Shown here in pieces: positions 6,521-16,230 of a stretch of 64,000 nucleotides of DNA. Below the pieces are notes generated by a model. It had not been told where the DNA came from. It ran no database searches and saw only the letters and a program-made list of their open reading frames with translations. The stretch is from Marinibacterium profundimaris (GTDB taxonomy: Bacteria; Pseudomonadota; Alphaproteobacteria; Rhodobacterales; Rhodobacteraceae), in assembly GCF_002210095.1 (NCBI RefSeq), contig NZ_AQQR01000001.1:310001-374000 (forward strand). Reading direction: 5' to 3'. Each line of letters begins with the position of its first letter. Position 1 is the stretch's first letter. The translations under genes were made by a program, and so were the position numbers.

Positions 6521-8050
6521 ATGTTGTCGATCTTTGATCAGGGGCCGCCGCCGCCCTGCCCCGCGCCGTTCAACTTCGCCGCCCATGTCCTGGGCCGCGC
6601 CGATGCGCTGCGTGACAAGACTGCGCTGTCGGTCCTGCGCGCCGACGGGGCGGAAGACTGGAGCTTTGCCGCGCTTGAGGCCGCCGTGCGCGGCACCGGC
6701 GCGGGGCTGCTGGCGGCGGGGCTGCGGCCCGGGGACATCGCGCTGATGCGGCTGGGCAATACGGTGGACTTCCCCATCGCCTATCTCGGCGCCATCGCCG
6801 CCGGCATCGTGCCGGTGCCGACCTCGTCGCAGCTGACCGGGGACGAGGTGGCGAAGATGGTCGCCGATCTGTCCCCCGCCGCCATCCTGCGCGATCCCTC
6901 CGTCGCCTCAACCCCCGGCCCCGCCCCCGGCCCGCGCGAGATCGGGCTGGCCGAGCTGACGGCGATGCGCGACCTCGCCCCCTGCGCCTATGCCATGGGC
7001 GATCCCGAGCGGCTGGCCTACATCATCTACACCTCCGGCACCTCGGGCAAACCGCGCGCCGTGATGCATGCCCATCGCGCGATCTGGGCGCGGCAGATGA
7101 TGATCGACGGATGGTACGAGCTGCACGAGAGTGACCGGCTGCTGCATGCCGGCGCCTTCAACTGGACCTACACGCTGGGCACCGGGCTGATGGACCCCTG
7201 GACCATGGGCGCCACCGCGCTGATCCCCGAACCGGGGACCGAAATCACCGACCTGCCCGAGCGTCTGCGCACCCACCGCGCCACGATCTGCGCCGCCGCG
7301 CCCGGCGTCTATCGCCGCATCCTCGGCGCACATGAGACGATCGACCTGCCCGACCTGCGCCATGGCCTGTCCGCCGGCGAGAAACTCTCCGAGCCCCTCC
7401 GCGCCGCCTGGGCCGAGGCCACCGGCACCCAGCTCTACGAGGCCTACGGCATGTCGGAATGCTCCACCTTCATCTCCTCCTCGCCGTCCGACCCGGCGCC
7501 CGCCGGTGCGCTCGGCACGCCGCAGAAGGGGCGCCGCGTGGCGATCCTCGGCGATGACGGCCCGGTCGAGACCGGCCAGCACGGCACAATCGCCATCCAC
7601 CGCTCGGACCCCGGCCTGATGCTGGGCTACCTCGGCGCGCCCGAGGAGACCGAGGCGCGGTTTCGTGGCGACTGGTTCCTGACCGGTGACCAGGGCGCCA
7701 TGGACGAGACGGGGCATGTCTCCTACCTCGGGCGCGACGATGACATGATGAACGCTGGCGGCTACCGCGTCTCGCCTCTGGAGGTCGAGGCGGCGCTGTC
7801 CCATGCACCCGGGATCACCCAGGTCGCGGTCACCGAGATCGAGATCAAGGCCGACACCCGCATCATCACCGCCTTCTACACCGCGCCCGCCCCGGTGGAG
7901 GAGGCCACGCTCAAGGCCTTTGCCCAGGCGCATCTGGCGCGCTACAAGCAACCCAGGGCTTACGTCCACATCGACACGCTGCCGACCGGCGCCAACGGCA
8001 AGGTGCTGCGCCGCGCGCTCAAACCCCTGTTCCCGCGAAAGACCCTATGA
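6521..8050 (+). CDS. AMP-dependent acyl-CoA synthetase/ligase (ANL superfamily)
   Basis: This 509-residue enzyme activates a carboxylic acid by adenylation and CoA transfer. Visible motifs are the P-loop YIIYTSGTSGKPRAVMHAHR (about residues 166-185), YEAYGMSE (about 306-313), the hinge/adenylate region TGDQG...LGRDDDMMNAGGYRVSP (about 387-412), and the catalytic Lys near the C-terminus in PTGANGKVLRR. It overlaps the next gene by 4 bp (ATGA), so the two are translationally coupled. The substrate is not determinable; short- or medium-chain acids or aryl acids are all possible. It is divergent from the XRE/cupin regulator. Confidence 0.92.
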   Translation: MLSIFDQGPPPPCPAPFNFAAHVLGRADALRDKTALSVLRADGAEDWSFAALEAAVRGTGAGLLAAGLRPGDIALMRLGNTVDFPIAYLGAIAAGIVPVPTSSQLTGDEVAKMVADLSPAAILRDPSVASTPGPAPGPREIGLAELTAMRDLAPCAYAMGDPERLAYIIYTSGTSGKPRAVMHAHRAIWARQMMIDGWYELHESDRLLHAGAFNWTYTLGTGLMDPWTMGATALIPEPGTEITDLPERLRTHRATICAAAPGVYRRILGAHETIDLPDLRHGLSAGEKLSEPLRAAWAEATGTQLYEAYGMSECSTFISSSPSDPAPAGALGTPQKGRRVAILGDDGPVETGQHGTIAIHRSDPGLMLGYLGAPEETEARFRGDWFLTGDQGAMDETGHVSYLGRDDDMMNAGGYRVSPLEVEAALSHAPGITQVAVTEIEIKADTRIITAFYTAPAPVEEATLKAFAQAHLARYKQPRAYVHIDTLPTGANGKVLRRALKPLFPRKTL

Positions 8051-8721
8051 CAACCGACACCACCGACCCGACCCAGCAAAGCGTCAAGCTCGACATCCTC
8101 TCGGACCCGATCTGCCCCTGGTGCTATATCGGCAAGGCACGGCTGGACAAGGCTCTGGCCCAGGTGCCGGACCATCCCTTCGTGATCGAGTGGCACCCGT
8201 TCCAGCTGAACCCCGACATGCCCGAAGGCGGCATGGACCGGCGCGACTACCTGGAAACGAAGTTCGGCGGCAAGGAGGGCGCGCTTGCCGCCTATGCGCC
8301 CATTGTCGAACATGCCGAGGCCGAGGGGCTGGCGATCAATTTCGACGCGATGGAACGCACGCCCAACACGCTGGATGCGCACCGGCTGATCCACTGGGCG
8401 GGGATCGAGCAGCGTCAGCAGCAGATGGTCGACGCGCTGTTTCACGCCTATTTCGTCGAGGGCCGCGACATCGGCGACCACGACACGCTGGCCGATATCG
8501 CCGACAGCTGCGACATGGACGCCTCTGTCGTCCGGCGCCTGCTGGACAGCGATGCCGATATCGATGCGATCCGGTCCCGCGATGCCCATTCGCGCGAAAT
8601 GGGCGTGAATTCGGTCCCGACCTTCATCGTCGCCCAGGCCCATGCCGTGCCGGGCGCGCAGCCCACGGACCTCTGGCTCAAGGTGATCGAGGAAATCAGG
8701 TCGAGGGCGGCAGAGGCGTGA
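8047..8721 (+). CDS. DsbA-family (FrnE-like) thiol oxidoreductase
   Basis: This 224-residue thioredoxin-fold protein of the COG2761/2-hydroxychromene-2-carboxylate isomerase group has the active-site motif CPWC in SDPICPWCYIGKARLD (about residues 23-38) and a cis-Pro loop SVPTFIV late in the chain. There is no signal peptide, so it acts in the cytoplasm. It is wedged between and overlapping the acyl-CoA ligase (4 bp) and the channel gene (4 bp), implying one mRNA. Its redox or isomerase role here is unknown. Confidence 0.9.
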   Translation: MTTDTTDPTQQSVKLDILSDPICPWCYIGKARLDKALAQVPDHPFVIEWHPFQLNPDMPEGGMDRRDYLETKFGGKEGALAAYAPIVEHAEAEGLAINFDAMERTPNTLDAHRLIHWAGIEQRQQQMVDALFHAYFVEGRDIGDHDTLADIADSCDMDASVVRRLLDSDADIDAIRSRDAHSREMGVNSVPTFIVAQAHAVPGAQPTDLWLKVIEEIRSRAAEA

Positions 8722-9092
8722 ACCAGGTCAGCGTTCTCACCATGGCGGTCCGGCTGATCTTCGTGATCCTGACCGGCACAGTGTTCTTCCGGTTCGTCGA
8801 GGGCTGGGGATGGGTGGACAGCTATTTCTTCACCGTGGTGACGATCTCGACCGTGGGCTACGGCGATCCGGTTCCGGTGACGGACCTGGGCAAGATCGGC
8901 GCGACGATCCTGATCTTCGCGGGGCTCGGTGTGTTTGCCCTGTTCATCCAGCAGGTGGCGGCGCAGCACCTGGAACAGGCGGATGCCCATCCGGGGCTTT
9001 TCCAGCGGATCCTGATGCACCTGAACGAGAACCGCCGCCAGCGCCGGGCCGGTCGCGGCGGCCGCGACGACACGGGCGACGGCGACGCCTGA
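8718..9092 (+). CDS. Two-helix potassium channel subunit
   Basis: This 124-residue membrane protein has one transmembrane helix (about residues 9-27, MAVRLIFVILTGTVFFRFV), a pore loop with the K+ selectivity filter TVGYGD (about 46-51), and a second helix (about 60-82). A short basic/acidic C-terminus ends in RRGGRDDTGDGDA. It is an Ion_trans_2 minimal channel without a TrkA-type RCK domain. The GTG start overlaps the preceding stop codon (GTGA), so it is coupled to the DsbA-like gene. A bare pore module in this operon is odd; whether gating comes from another protein is unknown. Confidence 0.87.
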   Translation: MNQVSVLTMAVRLIFVILTGTVFFRFVEGWGWVDSYFFTVVTISTVGYGDPVPVTDLGKIGATILIFAGLGVFALFIQQVAAQHLEQADAHPGLFQRILMHLNENRRQRRAGRGGRDDTGDGDA

Positions 9093-9261
9093 CGCCTGCC
9101 CCCGCCGCGCGGCCGGGCGGACCGGCGTCGGGTCCCGGTGTGGCCAGACTTCCTTCGCCGCGGCGCCCGGGCCATGCGCCTGCTACGCCGCGTATTTTCA
9201 CAACCCTATGGCTCATTCCCACGGGCTCTGATAGCGGATCGGGGCAACCCCGGAGCCCCCA

Positions 9262-10482
9262 ATGTCCCCCGTCAAAGACATCCCGATGCATCGCACGGAG
9301 CTGATCGTTCTGGTCGCCTCGATGTTCGCCTGCGTCGCCTTCTCGATCGATTCCATGCTGCCGGCCCTGCCCGACATGGGCGCGGCGCTTTCGCCCGAGG
9401 ATCCGAACCGCGCCGGCATGGTTCTCACCGTCTTCGTGCTGGGCCTGGGGATCGGGACCTTCGTGACCGGGCCGCTGTCGGATGCCTTCGGGCGGCGCGT
9501 TGTGATCCTGTGCGGTGCGGCGGCCTTCATCGGCGCGGCGGCGCTGGCCTGGCAGGCCGACACGCTCGAGACGCTGCTGGTCGCGCGCCTGATGCAGGGG
9601 GTGTCGGCCGCCGGTCCGCGGATCGTCGCGCTGGCGGTGCTGCGCGATGTCTTTTCCGGGCGCGCCATGGCGCAGGTGATGTCGCTGGCGATGATGGTCT
9701 TCATGATCGTCCCGGCGATCGCGCCGCTGATGGGCAGCCTTGTCATCGCGGCGCTGGACTGGCACGGGATCTTCCTGGCGTTCATGGCCTTCATGGGCGC
9801 GATCATGATCTGGGTCGCGGTCCGCCTGCCCGAGACGCTCGAGGTTGCCGACCGCCGGCCGTTCCGCGCGCCCGTGCTCTGGGCCGCCCTGCTGGAGATG
9901 GTGCAGCACCCCACGGTGCGGATCTCGATCCTGGTGCAGGCGCTGTCTATGGGCATCCTGTTTTCCATGCTGACGCTGGTGCAGCCGGTCTATGACCAGG
10001 TCTTCGACCGGGCCGGGTCCTTCCCCTACTGGTTCGGCGCCGTCGCCATCGTCGCGGGATCCGCGGCGCTGGTGAACGCGACGCTGGTGATGCGGGTGGG
10101 GATGCGGCGCATGGTGACGATCAGCTATTTCGGCCAGATGCTGATCTCGGGCGCGGTGCTGGTCCTGTTCCAGTCCGGGCTGTCGGACACGGCCATCTTC
10201 ACCGTCTTCGTCGCCTGGCAGGTCAGCGTGTTCTTCATGGCCGGGCTGACCATGGGCAACCTCAACGCCATCGCGATGGAGCCGATGGGCCATATCGCCG
10301 GCATGGCCGCCTCGATCATCGGCGGCATCGCCACGGTGCTGGCCGCGCCGATCGCGACGATTGTCGGCCTGACCTTCGACGGCACGCCCAGGCCGCTGGC
10401 GCTTGGCATCCTGGTCCTGTCGATCGCGGGCTATGTGCTGATGCTGGCCATGTACCGGGTCGAGGCGCGCCAGACGGCCTGA
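9262..10482 (+). CDS. MFS drug exporter, Bcr/CflA type
   Basis: This 406-residue integral inner-membrane protein is predicted to have 12 transmembrane helices. Family signatures are SMLPALPDMG near the first helix, the MFS motif GPLSDAFGRR between TM2 and TM3, and the proton-motive antiporter motif C region (LARLMQGVSAAGPRI). Bcr/CflA transporters export drugs or small metabolites by proton antiport. It is monocistronic, starting about 170 bp after the channel gene and pointing away from no obvious regulator. The start MSPVK at 9262 is supported by an upstream GGAG, though the ATG at 9286 (MHRTEL) is a possible alternative. Confidence 0.9.
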   Translation: MSPVKDIPMHRTELIVLVASMFACVAFSIDSMLPALPDMGAALSPEDPNRAGMVLTVFVLGLGIGTFVTGPLSDAFGRRVVILCGAAAFIGAAALAWQADTLETLLVARLMQGVSAAGPRIVALAVLRDVFSGRAMAQVMSLAMMVFMIVPAIAPLMGSLVIAALDWHGIFLAFMAFMGAIMIWVAVRLPETLEVADRRPFRAPVLWAALLEMVQHPTVRISILVQALSMGILFSMLTLVQPVYDQVFDRAGSFPYWFGAVAIVAGSAALVNATLVMRVGMRRMVTISYFGQMLISGAVLVLFQSGLSDTAIFTVFVAWQVSVFFMAGLTMGNLNAIAMEPMGHIAGMAASIIGGIATVLAAPIATIVGLTFDGTPRPLALGILVLSIAGYVLMLAMYRVEARQTA

Positions 10483-10616
10483 CCACCGGCCCTTTCAGCT
10501 GCGCCCGTCGACCGGCCCCGGCCCCCCGGGCCCTGACCGGCATCGCCAATAGGCCGCTCCGCCAAGTCGTGCTATCCTTCCTTCGTGGGATAGGTGAACA
10601 ATCTGGGGGCTCAGCC

Positions 10617-12290
10617 ATGAAATATTATGACCTCGGCACACATTCCCTGCCGATCTCGACCAGCCGCAGCGAGGCACAGACCTGGTTCGACCGGGGGCTG
10701 AACTGGACCTACGGCTTCAACCACGGCGAGGCGATCGCCTGCTACAAGCGGGCCTCCATGCTGGATCCCTCGGCCGCGATGCCCTGGTGGGGCGTCGCCT
10801 ATGCCGCCGGACCCAATTACAATCTGCCCTGGCACCTGCTCGACCCCGCCGGCCGTGCCCGCGCCCTGGGCGAGGCCCATGCCGCCACGCAGGAGGCGCT
10901 GTCGCGCATCGACGGCGCCAGCCCCCTGGAACGCAGCCTGATCGAGGCGCTGCAGGCCCGCTATCCCCAGGCCGACCCGATCGACGATCTCTCGCCCTGG
11001 GATCATGCCTTTGCCGACGCCATGCGCGCCGCCTTCGCCGACCACCCCGACAGCCTCGATCTACGCGCGATCTACGTGGAATCCCTGCTGACGCTCACGC
11101 CCTGGCAGATGTGGGACCTGCAGACCGGCCAGCCCGCCGAGGGTGCCGCCACGCTGGAGGCGCAGAAGGCGCTGGAAGACGCCTTTGACAGCCATCCCGG
11201 CGCCATGGCCCATCCCGGCCTGCTGCACCTCTACGTCCACCTGATGGAGATGTCACCAACCCCGGAAAAGGCCCTGAAGGCCGCCGATGTCCTGCGCCGC
11301 CTGATGCCCGACGCCGGGCACCTGGTGCATATGCCGACCCATATCGACATCCTCTGCGGCGATTACCAGAATGTCGTCATCTGGAACGAACAGGCGGTAA
11401 AGGCCGACCTGAAGTTCTACCGCAACGAGGGCGCCTTCAACATCTACACCGGCTACCGGCAGCACGATTACCACTTCGTCATCTACGGCGCGATGTTTCT
11501 GGGCCAGATCGAACCGGCCCGCGCCGCGCTGAAGGGGCTTGAGGACACCACTCCCGAAGAGATGCTGCGCGTCCCCTCGCCGCCGATGGCGGATTTCTTC
11601 GAAAGCTACCTCTCGTTCGAGCCCCACGTGCTGGTCCGCTTCGGCTGCTGGGACGAGGCCATCGCGCTTCAGCCGCCCGCCGATCCCGAGCTTTACTGCA
11701 CCAAAACCGCCTTCGTGCATTACGCCCGCACCATCGCCTTCGCCGCCACCGGCCGCGTGGCCGAGGCCGAGACGGAGGAGCAGGTGTTCCTCGAGGCCTG
11801 CGCCCGCGTGCCCGAGAGCCGGCTGCTGCACAACAACCGCGTCGTCGACCTGCTGGAGATCGCGAAGGAAATGGTCCGCGGCGAGGTCGAGTACCGCAAG
11901 GCCAACCACGACGCCGCCTTCGATCACCTGCGCCGCTCCGTCGCGCTGGAGGATGCACTGCCCTATGACGAGCCCTGGGGCTGGATGCAGCCGGCCCGCC
12001 ACGCGCTTGGCGCGCTGCTGCTCGAACAGGGCCGGCACGACGAGGCCGAGGCGGTCTACCGCGCCGATCTGGGCCTGGGCGGCAGCCTCAGCCGGGCCTC
12101 GGTGCATCCCGATAACGTGTGGTCGCTGAAGGGGTTGCACGATTGCCTCAAGGCGCGCGGCGAAACGGTGGAGATCACGCAGATCCGCCAGCGGCTGGAC
12201 CTGGCGCTGGCGCGGGCGGACCGAGCGGTCGGCGCGTCGTGCTTCTGTGCCCAGGCCGCGATGCGGGCCACGCAACAGGCTGCGGAATAG
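10617..12290 (+). CDS. Tetratricopeptide-repeat protein
   Basis: This 557-residue soluble protein is built largely of helical TPR-like pairs. Clear examples are AQTWFDRGLNWTYGFNHGEA with ACYKRASMLDPSAAMPWWG at the N-terminus and EQGRHDEAEAVYRADLGLGG near the C-terminus. There is no signal peptide. It belongs to a family of TPR proteins found widely in proteobacteria and actinobacteria without an assigned function. The start is MKYYDLGTHS at 10617; an upstream in-frame ATG at 10569 lacks a ribosome-binding site. It is followed 50 bp later by the ABM-domain gene, possibly co-transcribed. Confidence 0.85.
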   Translation: MKYYDLGTHSLPISTSRSEAQTWFDRGLNWTYGFNHGEAIACYKRASMLDPSAAMPWWGVAYAAGPNYNLPWHLLDPAGRARALGEAHAATQEALSRIDGASPLERSLIEALQARYPQADPIDDLSPWDHAFADAMRAAFADHPDSLDLRAIYVESLLTLTPWQMWDLQTGQPAEGAATLEAQKALEDAFDSHPGAMAHPGLLHLYVHLMEMSPTPEKALKAADVLRRLMPDAGHLVHMPTHIDILCGDYQNVVIWNEQAVKADLKFYRNEGAFNIYTGYRQHDYHFVIYGAMFLGQIEPARAALKGLEDTTPEEMLRVPSPPMADFFESYLSFEPHVLVRFGCWDEAIALQPPADPELYCTKTAFVHYARTIAFAATGRVAEAETEEQVFLEACARVPESRLLHNNRVVDLLEIAKEMVRGEVEYRKANHDAAFDHLRRSVALEDALPYDEPWGWMQPARHALGALLLEQGRHDEAEAVYRADLGLGGSLSRASVHPDNVWSLKGLHDCLKARGETVEITQIRQRLDLALARADRAVGASCFCAQAAMRATQQAAE

Positions 12291-12340
12291 GCAGGCAACA
12301 GGCAGGACCCTCCCGAGCAACCAATTGGGGAGGACACGAC

Positions 12341-12634
12341 ATGATCATGCGCATCTTCCAGGTGCAGACCCATCCGGGACAGGAGGAGGCCTTTGCCCGC
12401 TTCTTCCACGAAATCGCCATTCCGCTGATGCGGTCGACCGACGGGCTGGTGCACGTGCTGCCCGGCGCGGCGCGGTCCGAAAGCCCGCGCGATTTCAGCT
12501 TTGTCATGGTCTGGGAGAGCCTCGAGGCGCTGAAGGCCTTCGCGGGCGAGGATTACACCGCCGCCCATATCGACCCGGCCGAGGCCGACCTGGTCGCGCA
12601 TCGCACGATCCATCACTACGACCTGGTGCGCTGA
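12341..12634 (+). CDS. Antibiotic biosynthesis monooxygenase (ABM)-domain protein
   Basis: This 97-residue dimeric alpha-beta barrel protein matches the ABM fold: MIMRIFQVQTHPGQEEAFARF, then SFVMVWESLEALKAFAGEDY. Members include quinol monooxygenases and haem-degrading proteins, but most are uncharacterised. The start at 12341 is preceded by GGGGAGGA, an excellent ribosome-binding site. The His/Asn residues used by haem-degrading IsdG are not apparent, so that role is unsupported. Confidence 0.82.
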   Translation: MIMRIFQVQTHPGQEEAFARFFHEIAIPLMRSTDGLVHVLPGAARSESPRDFSFVMVWESLEALKAFAGEDYTAAHIDPAEADLVAHRTIHHYDLVR

Positions 12635-12655
12635 TCCCGGCGTCCGGGACCGGCC

Positions 12656-12686
12656 GGCCAAGATTATTCGACGAATAATCTCGGCC
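12656..12686. terminator. AT-rich perfect palindrome between convergent genes
   Basis: AGATTATTC (12661-12669), a 3-bp centre (GAC) and GAATAATCT (12673-12681) form a perfect 9-bp stem. GGCC on both sides extends it with one mismatch. It lies midway between the convergent ABM and mfd genes. There is no T-run on either side, so it is not a classic intrinsic terminator; it may act as a bidirectional 3'-end hairpin or a protein site. Confidence 0.45.
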
Positions 12687-12734
12687 CCGCGGCGCCCTTG
12701 CCCCCCATGATCAACGGACGGACCCTGCCCGGTC

Positions 12735-15700
12735 TCAGCTTGCCGGCACCGACTTCTTCTTGCGGAATGTCCCGGCCTTCTCGGCCAGGTCGCGGGCAAT
12801 GGCGAAGGCGCCCTTGATCTTGTCCGGTTCGGTCTTCCAGTCCCGCCGCACGATGATCTTGTTGTCCTTCACCTTGGCCAGGCCGTTCTGATCCTTGATG
12901 AAGTCGACCAAGCCCTGGGGATTGACGAACTTGTCGTTGTGGAACTGGATCGTCGCGCCCTTCGGCCCGCCGTCCAGCTTGGCAATCCCGGCCTTCTTGC
13001 ACATGGCCTTGATCCGCACCACCAGCAGCAGCGTGTTGACCTCTTTCGGCAGCTTGCCGAACCGGTCGATCAGCTCGGCGGCGAAGCCTTCCAGCTCGAC
13101 CTTGGTGGTCAGCCCCGACAGGCGGCGATAGAGCCCCAGCCGCACATCCAGATCCGGCACGTAATCCTCTGGAATCAAAACGGAAACGCCAAGGTTGATG
13201 TTCGGCGCCCACTGGTCGTCATCCTCGGTCAGCCCCTCCATCTCGCCCGAGCGGATCTTGGCAATCGCCTCCTCCAGCATCGACTGGTACAGTTCATACC
13301 CCACGTCGCGCATCTGGCCCGATTGTTCCTCGCCCAGCAGGTTGCCAGCGCCGCGAATATCCAGGTCCTGGCTCGCCAGCGTAAAGCCCGCGCCCAGCGT
13401 GTCGAGGCTGCCCAGCACGCGCAGCCGCTTCTCCGCCGTCGTCGTCAGCTTCACGCGCGGCTTTGTCGTCAGGTAGGCATAGGCCCGCGTCTTCGACCGC
13501 CCAACGCGCCCCCGGATCTGGTAGAGCTGCGCCAGACCGAACATGTCGGCCCGGTGGATCACCATCGTGTTCGCCGTCGGGATATCGAGGCCGCTTTCCA
13601 CGATCGTCGTGGCCAGCAGCACGTCGTATTTCCCGTCGTAGAAGGCGTTCATCCGGTCGTCCAGCTCTCCCGCCGCCATCTGCCCGTGGGCGGTGACAAC
13701 CGTGACCTCGGGCACCTGGTCGCGCAGAAAGGCCTCGATCTCCGGCAGGTCGGAAATCCTTGGCACGACAAAGAAAGACTGCCCGCCGCGATAATGTTCG
13801 CGCAGCAGCGCCTCGCGGATCGTCACGCTGTCGAACTCGCTGACATAGGTGCGGATCGCCAGACGGTCGACCGGCGGCGTGCCGATGATCGACAGATCGC
13901 GCACCCCCGACAGCGACAGCTGCAGCGTGCGCGGAATCGGCGTCGCCGTCAGCGTCAGTACGTGGATGTCCGAGCGCAGCGCCTTCAGCCGTTCCTTGTG
14001 GGTCACGCCGAAATGCTGTTCCTCGTCGATGATCAGCAGGCCGAGGTTCTGGAACCGGATCCCCTTGGCCAGCAACGCATGGGTGCCCACCACGATATCC
14101 ACGGTGCCATCGGCCATGCCCTTGCGCGTCTCGGCCGCCTCCTTGGCCGAGACAAAGCGCGACAACTGCCTGACCTGCAGCGGAAATCCGCGGAACCGCT
14201 CCTTGAAGCCGGCGGCATGCTGGCGCGCCAGAAGCGTGGTCGGCGCGATCACCGCCACCTGCACGCCCGACATCGCCGCGACAAAGGCCGCGCGCATCGC
14301 CACCTCGGTCTTGCCGAAACCCACGTCGCCGCAGACCAGCCGGTCCATCGGCTGGCCCGAATTCAGGTCCTCCATCACCTCCGAGATCGCGCGCAGCTGG
14401 TCGTCCGTCTCCTGGTACGGGAAACGGGCGCAGAATTCCTCCCAGGCATGCGGCGGCGGATCCATCATCGGCGCCTTGCGCAGGGCCCGTTCGGCGGCCA
14501 CGCGGATCAGGCGGTCCGCCATCTCGCGGATGCGTTCCTTCAGCCGCGCCTTCTTGGCCTGCCATGCGCCACCGCCAAGCTTGTCCAGCAGGCCCTCTTC
14601 ATGGCCATAGCGCGACAGCAGCTCGATATTCTCGACCGGCAGGTAAAGCCTTGCATCCTCGGCATATTCCAGCAGCAGGCATTCATGCTGCGCGCCAAGC
14701 GCATCGACCACTTCCAGCCCGCGATAGCGCCCGATCCCGTGGTCCACATGCACCACCAGGTCGCCGGGGCTCAGCGATTGCGCCTCGGTCAGAAAGTTCT
14801 CGGCCCGGCGGCGTTTCTTCGGCGCCCGGATCAGCCGGTCGCCCAGCACGTCCTGCTCCGAGATCACGGTCATGTCGGGCGTCTCGAACCCGTGTTCCAG
14901 CGCCCAGACCGCCAGGTGCAGCCCGCGCTTGCCGATCCGGGTGCCGTTCGGGATCGGGATGACCTCGGCCAGGCCCTCGTCCTCGATCAGCCCGGTCAGC
15001 CGCTCGCGCGCGCCCTCGGAATAGGACGCGATGACCACCGGCCCCTTGTCGAGCTTTTTCTTAACATGATCGGCCAAAGCCGCGAAAAGGCTGATGTTTT
15101 CCTGCTGCCGCTCGGGCGAGAAGTTCCGCCCGATGCGCCCGCCCGCATCGATCACACCAGGTCCGCTCGCCTGCGCCAGAGGATGGAACTGCAGCACCCT
15201 GCGCCCCTCGACCTTCGCCTCCCAGGCATCGTCATCCAGGTACAGCATCTCCGGCGGCGCGGGCTTGTAGACGCTGTCGCGATGCGACCGGTCCTGCAAT
15301 GCCAGCCGCCGGGTTTCATACTGATCCGCGATCGTCTCCCACCGCGCCAGCCGCGAGGCCGTCACCTGATCGTCCAGCGACACCGTCGCGCCCGGCAGGT
15401 AGTCGAACAGCGTCTCCAGCTTTTCGTGGAAGAAGCCCAGCCAATGCTCGATCCCGGCATGCTTGCGCCCCGCCGAAACCGCTTCGTACAGCGGATCGTC
15501 CGTCCCCGCCGCGCCAAAGGTCAGACGGTAAGTCTGCCGGAACCGCGTGATCGCCGCCTCGTCCAGGATCACCTCGGACACCGGCGCCAGCTCCACCACC
15601 TCCAGCGGCTCGGTCGTGCGCTGGGTCGCCGGATCGAACCGCCGCGCGCCGTCCAGCACGTCGCCAAACAGATCCAGCCGCACCGGCCCGCTGTCGCCCG

Positions 15701-16199
15701 GCGGGAAGATGTCGATGATCCCGCCGCGCACCGCGTAATCGCCCGGCTCCATCACCGTCGGGCTCTGCGAAAAGCCCATGCGCACCAGGAAGGACCGAAG
15801 CGCCTTTTCATCCACGCGCCCTCCGACAACGGCCTTGAACGCCGCCTCGCGCAGCACCTCGCGCGCGGGCACCCTCTGGGTCGCCGCGTTCAGCGTGGTC
15901 AGCAGGACGAACCGCTCCGGCATCTGATGCACCAGCGCCGCCAGCGTCGCCATCCGCGCGGCCGAGATATCGGGATTGGGCGAGACCCGGTCATAGGGCA
16001 GGCAATCCCACCCCGGAAAGACAAAGACCGGCATGTCCGGCGCAAGGAATTCCAGCGCGGCCCGCGTCGCCGCCAGCCGCTTGTCGTCGCGCGCGACATG
16101 CAGAACGGGGCCGCCCAGGCGGCCGACCTCGTCCAGGATCAGCCGGGCATCGAACCCTTCGGGCGCGCCGCCCACCGTGATGTGCTGAGGAGAAGTCAT
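12735..16199 (-). CDS. mfd: Transcription-repair coupling factor
   Basis: This 1154-residue Mfd removes RNA polymerase stalled at DNA lesions and recruits UvrA. In order it has a UvrB-like N-terminal module with FPGWDCLPYDRVSPN (about residues 60-75), an RNAP-interacting CarD-like Tudor domain (GDLVVHVDHGIGRYRGLE, about 480-500), and a RecG-like SF2 translocase with Walker A GDVGFGKTE and DEEQ box (LLIIDEEQHFGV). Helicase motif VI-like RGRVGRSKTRAYAYL and a C-terminal TRCF domain follow. The length is standard. A membrane-protein gene lies just upstream on the same strand. No uvr genes are nearby. Confidence 0.97.
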   Translation of the reverse strand: MTSPQHITVGGAPEGFDARLILDEVGRLGGPVLHVARDDKRLAATRAALEFLAPDMPVFVFPGWDCLPYDRVSPNPDISAARMATLAALVHQMPERFVLLTTLNAATQRVPAREVLREAAFKAVVGGRVDEKALRSFLVRMGFSQSPTVMEPGDYAVRGGIIDIFPPGDSGPVRLDLFGDVLDGARRFDPATQRTTEPLEVVELAPVSEVILDEAAITRFRQTYRLTFGAAGTDDPLYEAVSAGRKHAGIEHWLGFFHEKLETLFDYLPGATVSLDDQVTASRLARWETIADQYETRRLALQDRSHRDSVYKPAPPEMLYLDDDAWEAKVEGRRVLQFHPLAQASGPGVIDAGGRIGRNFSPERQQENISLFAALADHVKKKLDKGPVVIASYSEGARERLTGLIEDEGLAEVIPIPNGTRIGKRGLHLAVWALEHGFETPDMTVISEQDVLGDRLIRAPKKRRRAENFLTEAQSLSPGDLVVHVDHGIGRYRGLEVVDALGAQHECLLLEYAEDARLYLPVENIELLSRYGHEEGLLDKLGGGAWQAKKARLKERIREMADRLIRVAAERALRKAPMMDPPPHAWEEFCARFPYQETDDQLRAISEVMEDLNSGQPMDRLVCGDVGFGKTEVAMRAAFVAAMSGVQVAVIAPTTLLARQHAAGFKERFRGFPLQVRQLSRFVSAKEAAETRKGMADGTVDIVVGTHALLAKGIRFQNLGLLIIDEEQHFGVTHKERLKALRSDIHVLTLTATPIPRTLQLSLSGVRDLSIIGTPPVDRLAIRTYVSEFDSVTIREALLREHYRGGQSFFVVPRISDLPEIEAFLRDQVPEVTVVTAHGQMAAGELDDRMNAFYDGKYDVLLATTIVESGLDIPTANTMVIHRADMFGLAQLYQIRGRVGRSKTRAYAYLTTKPRVKLTTTAEKRLRVLGSLDTLGAGFTLASQDLDIRGAGNLLGEEQSGQMRDVGYELYQSMLEEAIAKIRSGEMEGLTEDDDQWAPNINLGVSVLIPEDYVPDLDVRLGLYRRLSGLTTKVELEGFAAELIDRFGKLPKEVNTLLLVVRIKAMCKKAGIAKLDGGPKGATIQFHNDKFVNPQGLVDFIKDQNGLAKVKDNKIIVRRDWKTEPDKIKGAFAIARDLAEKAGTFRKKKSVPAS

Positions 16200-16230
16200 C
16201 CTGTCCTGCCGATCGAATGGCGCGCCGGGC

